Shown here piece after piece: positions 1-7,724 of a stretch of DNA of 7,724 nt. The position numbers and the translations under genes were made by a program. Below the pieces are notes generated by a model, which was not told where the DNA came from, made no database searches, and was given only the letters and a program-made list of their open reading frames with translations. This stretch comes from Gemmatimonadota bacterium. GTDB lineage: Bacteria; Gemmatimonadota; Gemmatimonadetes; Gemmatimonadales; GWC2-71-9. Location of the stretch: contig JAGGAG010000126.1 of the NCBI GenBank assembly GCA_017889745.1, forward strand, positions 1 to 7,724, read 5' to 3'. How positions within the stretch are numbered: the first letter of the stretch is position 1; every line of letters starts with the position of its first letter.

Positions 1-1112
1 CGGCTCTTGTGATAGAGGCGCACGGCCCGACGGAACGGGCCGCTCTCTCCGCCACACCCCACCACGACGAGCAGCGATGCCACGACGAGGGCCGGCGCAG
101 CGCGGCGCGGCAGTCCTGTCGCGAAGAAGGCCTCCAGGGCCAGGAACAGGACGGCGACACCCAGGGGCCACTGGAACCACTCGACATGCTGCGGCACGCG
201 CTGCGTGCCGAGCGGCCGTTCCGCGATGCGGCGAATGGACGCCACCAGTTCCTTGCGGGCTGTGCGGTCGTCCCACCGGGCATAGGCGCCGCCCGACGTC
301 TCGGTGATGCGGCGCAGCGTCTTTTCATCGAGGCGGGACTCCGCCGGCCGACCGATGTTGTCGAGGTGCCAGCGACTCGCGGAATCGCCGGGCGCGCGCG
401 GGTCGGCGGGGACAAACCCGCCCGCCGGCGTGCCGATACCGAGCGCGAAGACGGGAATGTGCGCCTCGGCCAGCTGCTCCAGCGGGCGATCGAGGTTGCC
501 CTCGCTGCGCTCGCCGTCGGTGAGCAGCACGATGGCACGATGACCGTCGCCGCCTTCGTGCTCGAAGACGGTGCGCCCCACGTTGAGTGCCGCCGACAGG
601 TCGGTACTGGGATCGTCGATCGCGGTGGGCGATGCGGCATCGAGGAACCGGTCGAACACGGCGTGGTCGCTGGTCAGGGGCAGCTGGAGGAAGGCCGCAC
701 CGCCGAAGATGACGAGGCCCACGCGGTCGCCGGGAAGCTGGTCGGCGAGGTCCTTCACCCGCGCCTTGGCACGATCAAGCCGGGTGCCATCGGCGTCCTG
801 CACCAGCATCGAGCGGGACAGGTCGAGCGCCACCAGGAGATCGCGCCCCGAGCGGCCGGAGCGGGTGTCGTTCGCGCCGCCCTGGGGCCGGGCGAGCGCC
901 AGGAGCCCGGCGGCGAGCGCGAGCGCGCGGAGCAGCGCGTGGATGCGGCGCGCGCGCGGATCCACCCGCAGGCCGGTGCGCGCGAGCACGGCAGGATCGC
1001 CCAGCGAGTGGAGCGCCGCCGCTCGCGCCGCCTGGGCATGACGGATGAGCCACGTCGCGGCGAACGGCAGCGCCAGCAGCAGGATGAGCACTCCCGGGTC
1101 GGCGAAGATCAT
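1..1112 (-). CDS. batB: BatB-like VWA-domain membrane protein, C-terminus cut by window edge (probable BatB-BatC fusion)
   Basis: I translated 370 residues from the ATG at 1112; the frame is still open at the left edge, so the protein is partial. It begins with a hydrophobic segment (about residues 7-23), then an Arg-rich loop and a second hydrophobic segment (about 60-76) ending in the ARPQ motif typical of BatA/BatB. A von Willebrand factor A domain follows (about 90-300). Its metal site (MIDAS) looks intact: D97-x-S99-x-S101, T147 in PLTSD and D199 in LLTDGE. A further membrane helix lies at about 316-332. BatB proteins usually end soon after this helix. Here the frame continues through RR, a second hydrophobic stretch (339-352) and Cys353, which resembles a lipoprotein leader, then into a helical sequence that could start a TPR region. 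The start overlaps the batA stop as ATGA, so translational coupling is likely; no good Shine-Dalgarno precedes it. Bat proteins were named for aerotolerance in Bacteroides, but their biochemical role is unsettled. Confidence 0.87.
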   Translation of the reverse strand, partial: MIFADPGVLILLLALPFAATWLIRHAQAARAAALHSLGDPAVLARTGLRVDPRARRIHALLRALALAAGLLALARPQGGANDTRSGRSGRDLLVALDLSRSMLVQDADGTRLDRAKARVKDLADQLPGDRVGLVIFGGAAFLQLPLTSDHAVFDRFLDAASPTAIDDPSTDLSAALNVGRTVFEHEGGDGHRAIVLLTDGERSEGNLDRPLEQLAEAHIPVFALGIGTPAGGFVPADPRAPGDSASRWHLDNIGRPAESRLDEKTLRRITETSGGAYARWDDRTARKELVASIRRIAERPLGTQRVPQHVEWFQWPLGVAVLFLALEAFFATGLPRRAAPALVVASLLVVVGCGGESGPFRRAVRLYHKS

Positions 1113-2098
1113 GGAACCGTCCGAAGCCAGGTGGAGCTGAGCAGGCCCTGCAGCCCGAGGAGCAGGAGCCCGAACCCGAGCACAACCGGAAAAAGCTCAC
1201 GGTGATCACGCACTTCACGGATCGGCACCTCGGTGCGCTCGAGCGGGTCGATGGCGCGCATGACGCTGTCGAGGGCGGCGGGATCGCTGGCCCGCGCAAA
1301 GGTGCCGCCGGTACGCTCGGCCACGCGCCGCAGGGTCTCCTCGTCGCGCCTGGACAACTTGGCCGCGCGGGTACGTACGCTCCATACGCCATTGAGGTCG
1401 TAGGAAGTCGTGTCGGCCGCGGTGAGGCCGATGGCATGCACCCGGATGCCGAGCGCCCGCGCCATCTCGGTGGCCTGGGGCAGCGTGGGGGAGCCGGTGT
1501 TGTTGGCGCCGTCGGTGATGAGCACCACGGTGCTCGACGCCGCGGGGAGCTGCTTGAGCTGGTTGATGCTCACCGCGAGCGCGGTGCCGATGGCCGTGCC
1601 GTCGGGCAGCTGGCCGATGTCGGTCAGGTCGAGCATGCGCCCGATCAGGCTCATGTCGGCGGTGAGCGGCGCCTGCAGAAAGGCCTTCCCCGAGAAGATG
1701 ACGAGCCCCACGAGGTCGCCCTCGCGCCGGGCCACGAAGTCGCGCAGCGTGGAGCGCGCCACCATGAGGCGGTTGCCGGGCTGGAAGTCGGTGGCCTTCA
1801 TGCTGCTCGAGATGTCGAGCGCCACGATGATATTCCGTGAGCGAAGCCGGATCGGTTCCTTGCCCGCGTCGAGCTGCGGGCGGGCGAGGGCCAGGACCAG
1901 CAGGGCCGCACCGGCACACTCGAGCCACCGAGGCAGCGTCGCCAGGCGGGCGCGCGGGGTACGCGGAAGTCCCTCCAGAACGCCGGCCGACACCCAGGCG
2001 ATGGTACCGTCGCGGCGACGCTCGTCGCGCCGCCGCAGCCACAGGCGCAGCAGCGGGATGAGCAGGAGGAGGAGCAGCCAGGGGCTGGCGAAGCGCAT
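1109..2098 (-). CDS. batA: BatA-like VWA-domain membrane protein
   Basis: This is a complete 329-residue protein. It has the BatA layout: a short N-terminal membrane helix (about 6-20) followed by RRRDERRR, a second helix (about 60-74) ending in LARPQ, a VWA domain (about 88-285) and a C-terminal membrane helix (about 303-320). The MIDAS residues are all present: D95-x-S97-x-S99, T146 in APLTAD and D196 in LITDGAN. The length matches the family's usual 320-350 residues. The positive charges between helices 1 and 2 suggest that this loop is cytoplasmic, which would put the VWA domain on the outer face of the inner membrane; this is an inference from the positive-inside rule. The ATG shares one base with the stop of the upstream BatD-like gene (TGATG), and a GGGGAA ribosome-binding site lies eight bases upstream. 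The protein likely acts with the MoxR ATPase and BatB, as VWA partners do in other MoxR systems. BatA rather than BatB is chosen from gene order and from the shorter C-terminus; confusing the two would not change the family call. Confidence 0.9.
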   Translation of the reverse strand: MRFASPWLLLLLLIPLLRLWLRRRDERRRDGTIAWVSAGVLEGLPRTPRARLATLPRWLECAGAALLVLALARPQLDAGKEPIRLRSRNIIVALDISSSMKATDFQPGNRLMVARSTLRDFVARREGDLVGLVIFSGKAFLQAPLTADMSLIGRMLDLTDIGQLPDGTAIGTALAVSINQLKQLPAASSTVVLITDGANNTGSPTLPQATEMARALGIRVHAIGLTAADTTSYDLNGVWSVRTRAAKLSRRDEETLRRVAERTGGTFARASDPAALDSVMRAIDPLERTEVPIREVRDHRELFPVVLGFGLLLLGLQGLLSSTWLRTVP

Positions 2099-3012
2099 CA
2101 GCCGTGTTCCCCGGGCGAGGCCCAGGCATCGATGACGGAGCGCGCGCCCGCCGCGTAGGCCCGGGCCGTCCCCGCATCGGGGGAGACACCGGCGAACTTG
2201 ACCAGGTCGGCGTCACCGAAGAGCCGGGCGGTTCCGTGCCAGGTGCCGTTGGACCGGCGGGTCGCGAGCACGTGGAGCAGCTCGGTGGAGGTCTGGGCCG
2301 CGTGCACCCTGGGGTCGATCGACTCGAGGTACTCCCGCATCACCGCCGCAATCGCCTCGTAGTACCGTGCCATCTCGCCCCGTTCGGCCCAGCCTTCCCG
2401 CTCGATGCGGCTCAGCGCGGCGCGGGCGGCGTCGGCCGGGGACGCCGCGGCGGCTACAGCCACAGGAGCGGCCGCTGGCGCCGGGCGGCGCGCGAGCCGG
2501 CGGCGGGCAAACCAGAGGAGCCCGGCCGCGGCGGCGAGCGCCGCAACGACGAGCAACGGATCGACCCGCTGTTCGGGAAGCTGGTCCCGGATGTCCTTGA
2601 GGGCCGGGTTTCCGGCGGGCAGTGACGGTACCACGTCGATGGAGAGCGGCTCACTCTCCAGCGGGAAGCCGCGGTCATCAGGGGTGGCCTTGACGATGAC
2701 ACGCAGCGGCGGAATACGAAGGCGGCCGGTGCGGAGGAATGCCAACTTCACGTTGCCGATGAGCAGCGTGCGATCCTGCTGGTGCTGCAGGGAATCGACG
2801 CCGACCACGCGTGCGCCGTCGGGAAGCCCTTCGACCACCACCGGCACGGGGCTCGCGAGCGTCTGCTGCGGACCGATGTGGATCCGGGCATGCAGCACCA
2901 CCACCTCGCCGAGCTTTACACTGTCGCGGTCGAGCTCGAGGCCGAAGTGCTGGGCATGCGCGTGAGTGGCCGATACCGCCAGCCCGAGCATCGCGAGGAG
3001 TAGGCAGCGCAT
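2098..3012 (-). CDS. Compact BatD-like membrane protein with signal peptide
   Basis: This is a complete 304-residue protein without a clear family name from sequence alone. Residues 1-20 form a signal peptide with a likely cut after AHA. Residues about 22-130 are beta-rich and include DRDSVKLGEVVVLHARI and LRTGRLRIPPLRVIV, which resemble the Ig-like repeats of BatD proteins. The ALKDIRDQLP motif (137-146) sits just before a single membrane helix (about 152-169), as in BatD and DUF4381-type proteins. After RRRLARR comes an Ala/Pro-rich linker (177-195), then a helical C-terminal domain (about 195-300) with EMARYYEAI and the TSTELL motif (241-246). The predicted topology is an outer beta domain, one helix and a cytoplasmic helical domain. 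BatD proteins are usually well over 500 residues with several repeats, so this is a short form. It starts five bases after the DUF58 stop with no evident Shine-Dalgarno, so it is probably coupled. It may link the cytoplasmic MoxR/DUF58 proteins to the VWA proteins outside, which is an inference. Confidence 0.8.
   Translation of the reverse strand: MRCLLLAMLGLAVSATHAHAQHFGLELDRDSVKLGEVVVLHARIHIGPQQTLASPVPVVVEGLPDGARVVGVDSLQHQQDRTLLIGNVKLAFLRTGRLRIPPLRVIVKATPDDRGFPLESEPLSIDVVPSLPAGNPALKDIRDQLPEQRVDPLLVVAALAAAAGLLWFARRRLARRPAPAAAPVAVAAAASPADAARAALSRIEREGWAERGEMARYYEAIAAVMREYLESIDPRVHAAQTSTELLHVLATRRSNGTWHGTARLFGDADLVKFAGVSPDAGTARAYAAGARSVIDAWASPGEHG
2107..2112 (-). promoter_or_regulatory. Ribosome-binding site of batA
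   Basis: The minus strand reads GGGGAA here, eight bases before the ATG at 2098. It lies inside the last codons of the BatD-like gene. It is among the better Shine-Dalgarno matches in the Bat cluster and supports the chosen batA start. Confidence 0.5.
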
Positions 3013-3017
3013 CCGGG

Positions 3018-3890
3018 TCAGCGGCGGGCGCGGCGACGGAAGAAGGCCACGAGCGGCTCCGCGAAGTCGCCCGACGCATCGAGGCGCACCAGCTCGGAGC
3101 CACTCGCGTACAGGTCGTGGGCCAGCGTTTCGTCGAACCGGGCGCGGCGCTCGGCCACCTGGTTCCGCACCGCCGCACTGGACGCATCCACCGTCACGAT
3201 GGCCCCGCTCTCCGGATCGCGCAGGCGCAGCAGGCCCACGGCCGGGAGTGCCTGCTCGATGGAGTCGCGAAGCTGCATGCAGATGACCTCGTGCTTCCGC
3301 GCCAGCCTCGCCAGCGGCAGCTGGTATCCCGAGGTGTAGAAGTCGGAGAGGATGACGAGCACCACGCGGCGCGGCAGCAGCGGCTCCAGCGCATCGAGCG
3401 CCGCGGCGAGGTCGGTGGTGGATCCCTCGGCGCGGGCGGCAAGCAGTTCGCCCAGCACGCGCAGGGCGTGCCGGCGCCCCTTCTTCGGCGGCACCATGCG
3501 GCCCAGGCCGTCGCTGAAGAAGGCCGCCCCGACCCGGTCGTTGGCGTGCGCGGCGGTGAGGGCGAGCACCGCCGCGACCTGCGCCGAGAGCTCCGACCGG
3601 GTACGCCGCCGGCTGCCCACCTGGGCCGAGGCGCTCTCGTCGACGAGCAGGAGGACCGTGAGCTCCCGCTCCTCGTGATGCCGCCTCAGGTAGGTGACAC
3701 CGAGCCTGGCCGTGACGCGCCAGTCGATGCTGCGGACGTCGTCGCCAGGCTGGTACTCGCGCACGTCCTGGAACTCGATGCCCCGCCCGCGGAAGGCGCT
3801 GGCGTAGTCGCCGGCGGAGAGGTCGCGCACCAGCCGCCGGGTCGCGAGTTCGAGTCGCCGCACCTCATCGGCGATCTCGTCGGTGATCAT
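3018..3890 (-). CDS. DUF58 family protein (soluble, VWA-like fold)
   Basis: This is a complete 290-residue protein. The family hallmark is clear at residues 34-62: GRGIEFQDVREYQPGDD followed by SIDWRVTAR. A VWA-like region follows, with D84-E-S86-A-S88 as a MIDAS-type motif, T158/T159 and D183 in ILSDFY, so metal binding looks possible. I see no membrane helix or signal peptide, so this is the short cytoplasmic type of DUF58 protein; other members carry an N-terminal membrane pair. The C-terminus is rich in Arg (FFRRRARR). The start codon overlaps the stop of the MoxR gene as ATGA, the standard arrangement for MoxR-DUF58 pairs and a sign of translational coupling. The molecular role of DUF58 proteins is not established; their constant pairing with MoxR ATPases suggests a partner or adaptor. 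The family call is very secure and the function is not known. Confidence 0.93.
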   Translation of the reverse strand: MITDEIADEVRRLELATRRLVRDLSAGDYASAFRGRGIEFQDVREYQPGDDVRSIDWRVTARLGVTYLRRHHEERELTVLLLVDESASAQVGSRRRTRSELSAQVAAVLALTAAHANDRVGAAFFSDGLGRMVPPKKGRRHALRVLGELLAARAEGSTTDLAAALDALEPLLPRRVVLVILSDFYTSGYQLPLARLARKHEVICMQLRDSIEQALPAVGLLRLRDPESGAIVTVDASSAAVRNQVAERRARFDETLAHDLYASGSELVRLDASGDFAEPLVAFFRRRARR

Positions 3891-4912
3891 GGAACGGCGA
3901 TCTGCCCCAGGATGCGCTCGACCATCTGGTCCGTGGTGACGTTATCGGCGTCGGCGCGGTAGGTGGGCACGATGCGATGGCGCAACACGTCGGTGGCCAC
4001 CGACTTCACGTCCTCGGGAAGGACGAACGCGCGGCCGGCCAGGAAGGCGTGCGCCTTGGCGGCGCGAATGAGGAAGATCGCAGCCCGGGGCGAGGCGCCG
4101 AAGGCGATCAGCGGGGTGAGTTGGGGCAATCCGGCGTCGGCCGGCCGGCGGGTCGCGGCCACCAGGTCGAGCACGTACTCCTTGATCCGGCCATCCACGT
4201 GGACGCGCTCGACACCCTTGCGGGCGCGCAGGATATCGTCGGCATGGAGCACCGGCCGCGCCGTCGGCGGCGCGCCGTCGGTCATGCGGTCGAGCATGGC
4301 GCGCTCATCGGGGCGGGCGGGATACGTCACCACCAGCTTGAAGAGGAAGCGGTCGACCTGCGCCTCGGGCAGCGGGTAGGTACCCTCCTGTTCGATCGGG
4401 TTCTGGGTGGCCAGTACCAGGAAGAGGTCGGGCAGGTGGATGGTCTCACCGCCGATCGTGACCTGGCGCTCCTGCATCGACTCCAGCAGGGCCGACTGCA
4501 CCTTGGCGGGCGCGCGGTTGATCTCATCGGCGAGCAGGATGTTGGTGAAGATCGGGCCGCGCTGCACCGTGAACTCGCTGGTGCGCTGGTTGTAGATCAT
4601 GGTGCCGAGCAGGTCGGTCGGCAGCAGGTCGGGCGTGAACTGGACCCGGCGGCAATCGGCCTCGATGGTCGTGGCGATGGTCTTGACCGCGAGGGTCTTG
4701 GCCAGCCCCGGCAGGCCCTCGAGCAGAATGTGCCCGTCGGCCAGGAGACCCAGGAGCAGCCGCTCGAGGAGGACATCCTGCCCGACCACGACACGTTGCG
4801 CCTCGGCCAGCACGCGACGCACACCCTCACTCTCGGCGGTGATCTCGTCGGTGCGTGCGGCGGCGGAGCCCGCAGTGAAGGAGGCGAGCTCGGGGGACAG
4901 CGCGTCGGTCAT
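3887..4912 (-). CDS. MoxR family AAA+ ATPase
   Basis: With the start at the ATG at 4912 the protein has 341 residues, close to the usual 310-350. The AAA+ core is complete: Walker A GLPGLAKT (66-73), Walker B ILLADEINRAP (125-135), the MoxR-typical LLESMQERQVTIGG (142-155), sensor 1 ATQNPIEQEGTYPLPEAQ (168-185) followed by VDRFLFK, and the C-terminal lid with GASPRA (272-277) and a late LPEDV (298-302). MoxR ATPases use ATP hydrolysis to help assemble or activate other proteins, often through VWA-domain partners; several such partners follow directly downstream. The open frame extends back to an ATG at 5008, but those 32 extra residues are Pro-rich, unlike the family, and overlap the end of kdpE, so I reject them. 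A weak GAGTGAG lies nine bases before the chosen ATG. This is the first gene of the MoxR/Bat cluster. The physiological substrate cannot be told from the sequence. Confidence 0.95.
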   Translation of the reverse strand: MTDALSPELASFTAGSAAARTDEITAESEGVRRVLAEAQRVVVGQDVLLERLLLGLLADGHILLEGLPGLAKTLAVKTIATTIEADCRRVQFTPDLLPTDLLGTMIYNQRTSEFTVQRGPIFTNILLADEINRAPAKVQSALLESMQERQVTIGGETIHLPDLFLVLATQNPIEQEGTYPLPEAQVDRFLFKLVVTYPARPDERAMLDRMTDGAPPTARPVLHADDILRARKGVERVHVDGRIKEYVLDLVAATRRPADAGLPQLTPLIAFGASPRAAIFLIRAAKAHAFLAGRAFVLPEDVKSVATDVLRHRIVPTYRADADNVTTDQMVERILGQIAVP

Positions 4913-4979
4913 TGGCCGGTGCTCACTCGGAATCAGGGGACAGGAAGGAAAGGGGCAGGCGCCCGGCGGAGCAAGGGGC
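4913..4979 (-). other. Intergenic gap between kdpE and the MoxR gene
   Basis: This 67-base gap is the only real non-coding space in the window. On the minus strand it is pyrimidine-rich in its middle (CCCCTTTCCTTCCT). I see no convincing -35/-10 pair. The only hairpin is a four-base-pair GGGC/GCCC stem (4953-4964) followed by CTTTCC, too weak to call a terminator. A weak ribosome-binding site GAGTGAG (4922-4928) precedes the downstream ATG. The gap neither proves a separate promoter nor rules out read-through from kdpDE. Confidence 0.5.
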
Positions 4980-5662
<683 letters not shown>

Positions 5663-5666
<4 letters not shown>

Positions 5667-7724
5667 CGGGCCTCGTCCTCGATCAGTTCTTCTGCGGCCG
5701 GGTGAGGCGGGGGTCCGTCCTGCGGAATGGTGAAGCGCATCAGTGTTCCGCCGCCCGCCCGGTGCTCGGCCCAGATGCGGCCTCCGTGCGCCTGCACGAT
5801 CCCGCGGCAGATGGTGAGCCCGAGCCCCACCCCTCCAACGGTATCGCCCTGCGGCGCGCGGTAGAACTTCTCGAAGATCTTGAGCTCGTCGCCTGACGGG
5901 ATGCCCGGCCCACGATCGGCCACGGTCACCGTCACCTCGCCGTTGCGCGCGCTGGCCGAGATGTCGATGGGGCTCCCCGCCGGCGTGTACTTGGCCGCGT
6001 TCTCCAGGAGGTTGATGAACACCTGCTCGAGCAGGATATCGTCCACCGACACCAGCGGGAGGCCGGGCGGCAGGCTGGTGGTAACCGGGTGATCGGCCAG
6101 GCGCGCATCGAGCCGGATGAGCGCCACGCCGACGATTTCCTCGAGTGGGACCCATTGCTTCTGCACTGCAAGCGCCCCGCTTTCCACCCGGATCATGTCG
6201 AGCAAGTTGGCCACCAGGCGGGTCATGCGCCGGGACTCGTCGAGAATCGTCTCCGCGAGCTCGCGACGAGTATCCGCCGACAACGCAGGACCTGTCTCGA
6301 GCAGGCTGCTCGCCGCGCCCTCGATGCTCCCGAGCGGCGTCCGAAGGTCGTGCGAGAGCGAACTCAGCAGGCTGGTGCGGAGGCGCTCCGCCTCCACTTC
6401 CATGCGGCTGGCCTGGTTACGCTCGGCGAGCGCGGCGCGCTCGAGCGCCACCGCGGCCTGGCGTACGAACGACTCCAGCTGCTGCCGGCGTTCCGGGTCC
6501 ACCACATCCTGGGCATCGCGCGGTTCCACCCGCACCACGCCGAATACCCGGTCCGAGGCCTGCAGCGGCAGGTAGAGCGCGGGCGAAGCGGGAAGTGTGC
6601 TTGTGCCAAGGCCGGCCATCTGCCCGTGCTCGAAGGCCCAGCGCGCGACGCCGTCGCTCATGAGCGCGCTGTCGTCGCCCAGCAGGAACACGACGCGCCC
6701 GGCGAAGGCGTCCTCGATATGGCGCGCCGCCGCCGCGGCGATCTCCGGCGGCTCCCGCGCGGCGGTCATCTCGCGACTCAGCGCAAACGCGCTCGCGGTG
6801 CGCTGCTCGCGGGCCCGCGACGCATCGGCCTGCTCGCGTATCCTTCCGGTGAGTCGGCTCATGATGATGGCGATGGCCAGCATCATTCCGAACGTGAGCG
6901 TGTACGTGATGTCGTGGACGGCAAAGGTGTAGTACGGCGGTACGAAGCAGAAGTCGAAGAGGGCGATGCTGAGCACCGAGGCGAGGAGCGCCGGGCGCTG
7001 CCGCACGCGCGACCCCACAACCACCGCCGCCAGCAGGTAGAGCATGGCGATGTCGGTGGTGCTGAGCACCGACCGGAGGGCGAGCCCGACCGCCGTGGCC
7101 AGGGCGACGATGCCGACAGCCCAGGCATACTGCGCCGGCGGCGGCGGACGCCGGAACGGCGCCGGCGGCTGGGATTCGTCAGCATCGCCCGTGATCACGA
7201 ACACGTCGATACTGCCACTCTTCTCCACGAGTGCGTGGAGCAGGGAACCGCGAAGCCGGGCGCGCAGCCCCCCTCGCTGAGGCTTCCCGACGATGAGCCG
7301 CGTGACGTTGCGTTCCTGCGCCCAGGCCATGATCTCGCCCGCCACGCTCGCCCCGCTCAGCGTGATGGTCTCGCCACCGAGTTCCTCGGCGAGGCGGAAG
7401 GCACGCACGATGGCTTCACGGGCGTCCTCACCAACCTGACCAGGGACCTCGACGAAGACGGCCGTCCACTGGGCCTGCAGTCGTTCCGCCATCCGGCGGG
7501 CAGCGCGGATGAGGCGCGGCGCGGTGGGATCGGGACCGATGCACACCGCCAGGCGGTCGGTCGCGGCCCAGGTATCCCGGATCCCCTGGCTCCGCATGTA
7601 GCCGCGCATCTGGGCATCGACACGGTGCGCCGTCTGCCGCAGCGCCAGTTCCCGGAGGGCAATGAGGTTGCCCTCGCGGAAGAACCGCTCGAGGGCGCGG
7701 CTCGCCTGCTCGGGCACGTACACC
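5663..7724 (-). CDS. kdpD: KdpD sensor histidine kinase, N-terminus cut by window edge
   Basis: 686 residues are visible; the frame enters from the right edge, so roughly the first 200 residues of this usually near-900-residue protein are missing, including the Walker motifs of the KdpD domain. The visible part starts with the domain's final motif YVPEQA and GNLIALRELALR (residues 2-29). A universal-stress-protein-like domain follows (about 55-180; CIGPDPTAPRLIRAA, then RLIVGKP). Four membrane helices lie at about 199-288 (DUF4118), then an Arg-containing linker, a GAF-like region (about 320-435) and the kinase core. His458 in SLSHDLRTPL is the phosphorylation site; NLLENAAKYTP (571-581), DRGPGIP (603-609) and GVGLGLTI (631-638) are the ATP-binding boxes. 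In the inner membrane, KdpD responds to K+ limitation and osmotic stress and phosphorylates or dephosphorylates KdpE. All catalytic motifs are intact and there is no frameshift. The GTG at 7721-7723 codes for an internal Val and is not the start. Confidence 0.95.
5671..5680 (-). promoter_or_regulatory. Ribosome-binding site of kdpE
   Basis: The minus strand reads GAGGACGAGG, giving GAGGA nine bases and GAGG four bases before the GTG at 5666. This fixes the non-ATG start of kdpE. The site is embedded in the codons for the last residues of KdpD (EDEAR), so translation of the two genes is probably coupled. Confidence 0.6.

Noticed and set aside
9..1205. A 398-residue open frame on the plus strand opposite batB
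   Set aside because: It is low-complexity, rich in Arg, Glu and Gly, shows no domain, and lies exactly opposite a gene with clear VWA motifs. Long antisense frames are expected at this GC content.
2811..3962. A 383-residue open frame on the plus strand opposite the BatD-like and DUF58 genes
   Set aside because: It lies antisense to the DUF58 protein with its family hallmark and has no recognisable motif; it is a GC-driven shadow.
4953..4964. Possible terminator hairpin after kdpE
   Set aside because: The stem has only four base pairs and is followed by a mixed C/T stretch, not a T-run.
5667..6155. N-terminal extension of kdpE into kdpD
   Set aside because: The frame is open, but its residues show no domain and the region codes for the KdpD ATP-binding domain in another frame. 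The GTG at 5666 with its ribosome-binding site fits the family start.
7721..7723. GTG at the right edge as a kdpD start
   Set aside because: It codes for the Val of the VYVPEQA motif inside the KdpD domain; the real start lies beyond the window.

Overview
This window is a tightly packed, strongly GC-rich bacterial chromosome segment. All seven genes I can support lie on the minus strand and are read from right to left. Long open frames on the opposite strand are a by-product of the high GC content. The gene content, GC richness and a MoxR/Bat cluster with a compact BatD-like protein would fit Gemmatimonadota or a similar high-GC Gram-negative phylum. That placement is only an inference, because no marker gene is present. 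I see no tRNA, rRNA, CRISPR array, insertion sequence or long repeat.

Right part (about 4980-7724): a two-component system, KdpD sensor kinase followed by KdpE response regulator. KdpD is cut off by the right edge, so its N-terminal KdpD domain with the Walker motifs lies outside. What remains holds the end of that domain, a universal-stress-protein-like domain, four membrane helices, a GAF-like region and a complete kinase core. kdpE overlaps the end of kdpD by four bases at a GTG start. Such pairs normally sense K+ limitation or osmotic stress and switch on the KdpFABC potassium pump, whose genes would be expected past the right edge.

Left part (1-4912): a MoxR/Bat cluster in the order MoxR AAA+ ATPase, DUF58 protein, compact BatD-like membrane protein, BatA-like VWA protein, BatB-like VWA protein. 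Genes overlap or lie within a few bases of each other, which suggests one translationally coupled operon. The cytoplasmic ATPase and DUF58 protein probably work with membrane-anchored VWA proteins and the signal-peptide-bearing BatD-like protein as an envelope-associated chaperone or assembly machine. Its substrate is unknown. BatB runs off the left edge, and its C-terminus continues into what looks like a fused lipoprotein-type leader, probably the start of a BatC-like TPR part.

The two blocks are separated by only 67 bases with no convincing promoter or terminator, so read-through from kdpDE into the MoxR/Bat genes is possible. I do not see an undescribed system here. The most notable points are the apparent BatB-BatC fusion, the small BatD-like protein and the kdpDE-Bat adjacency.
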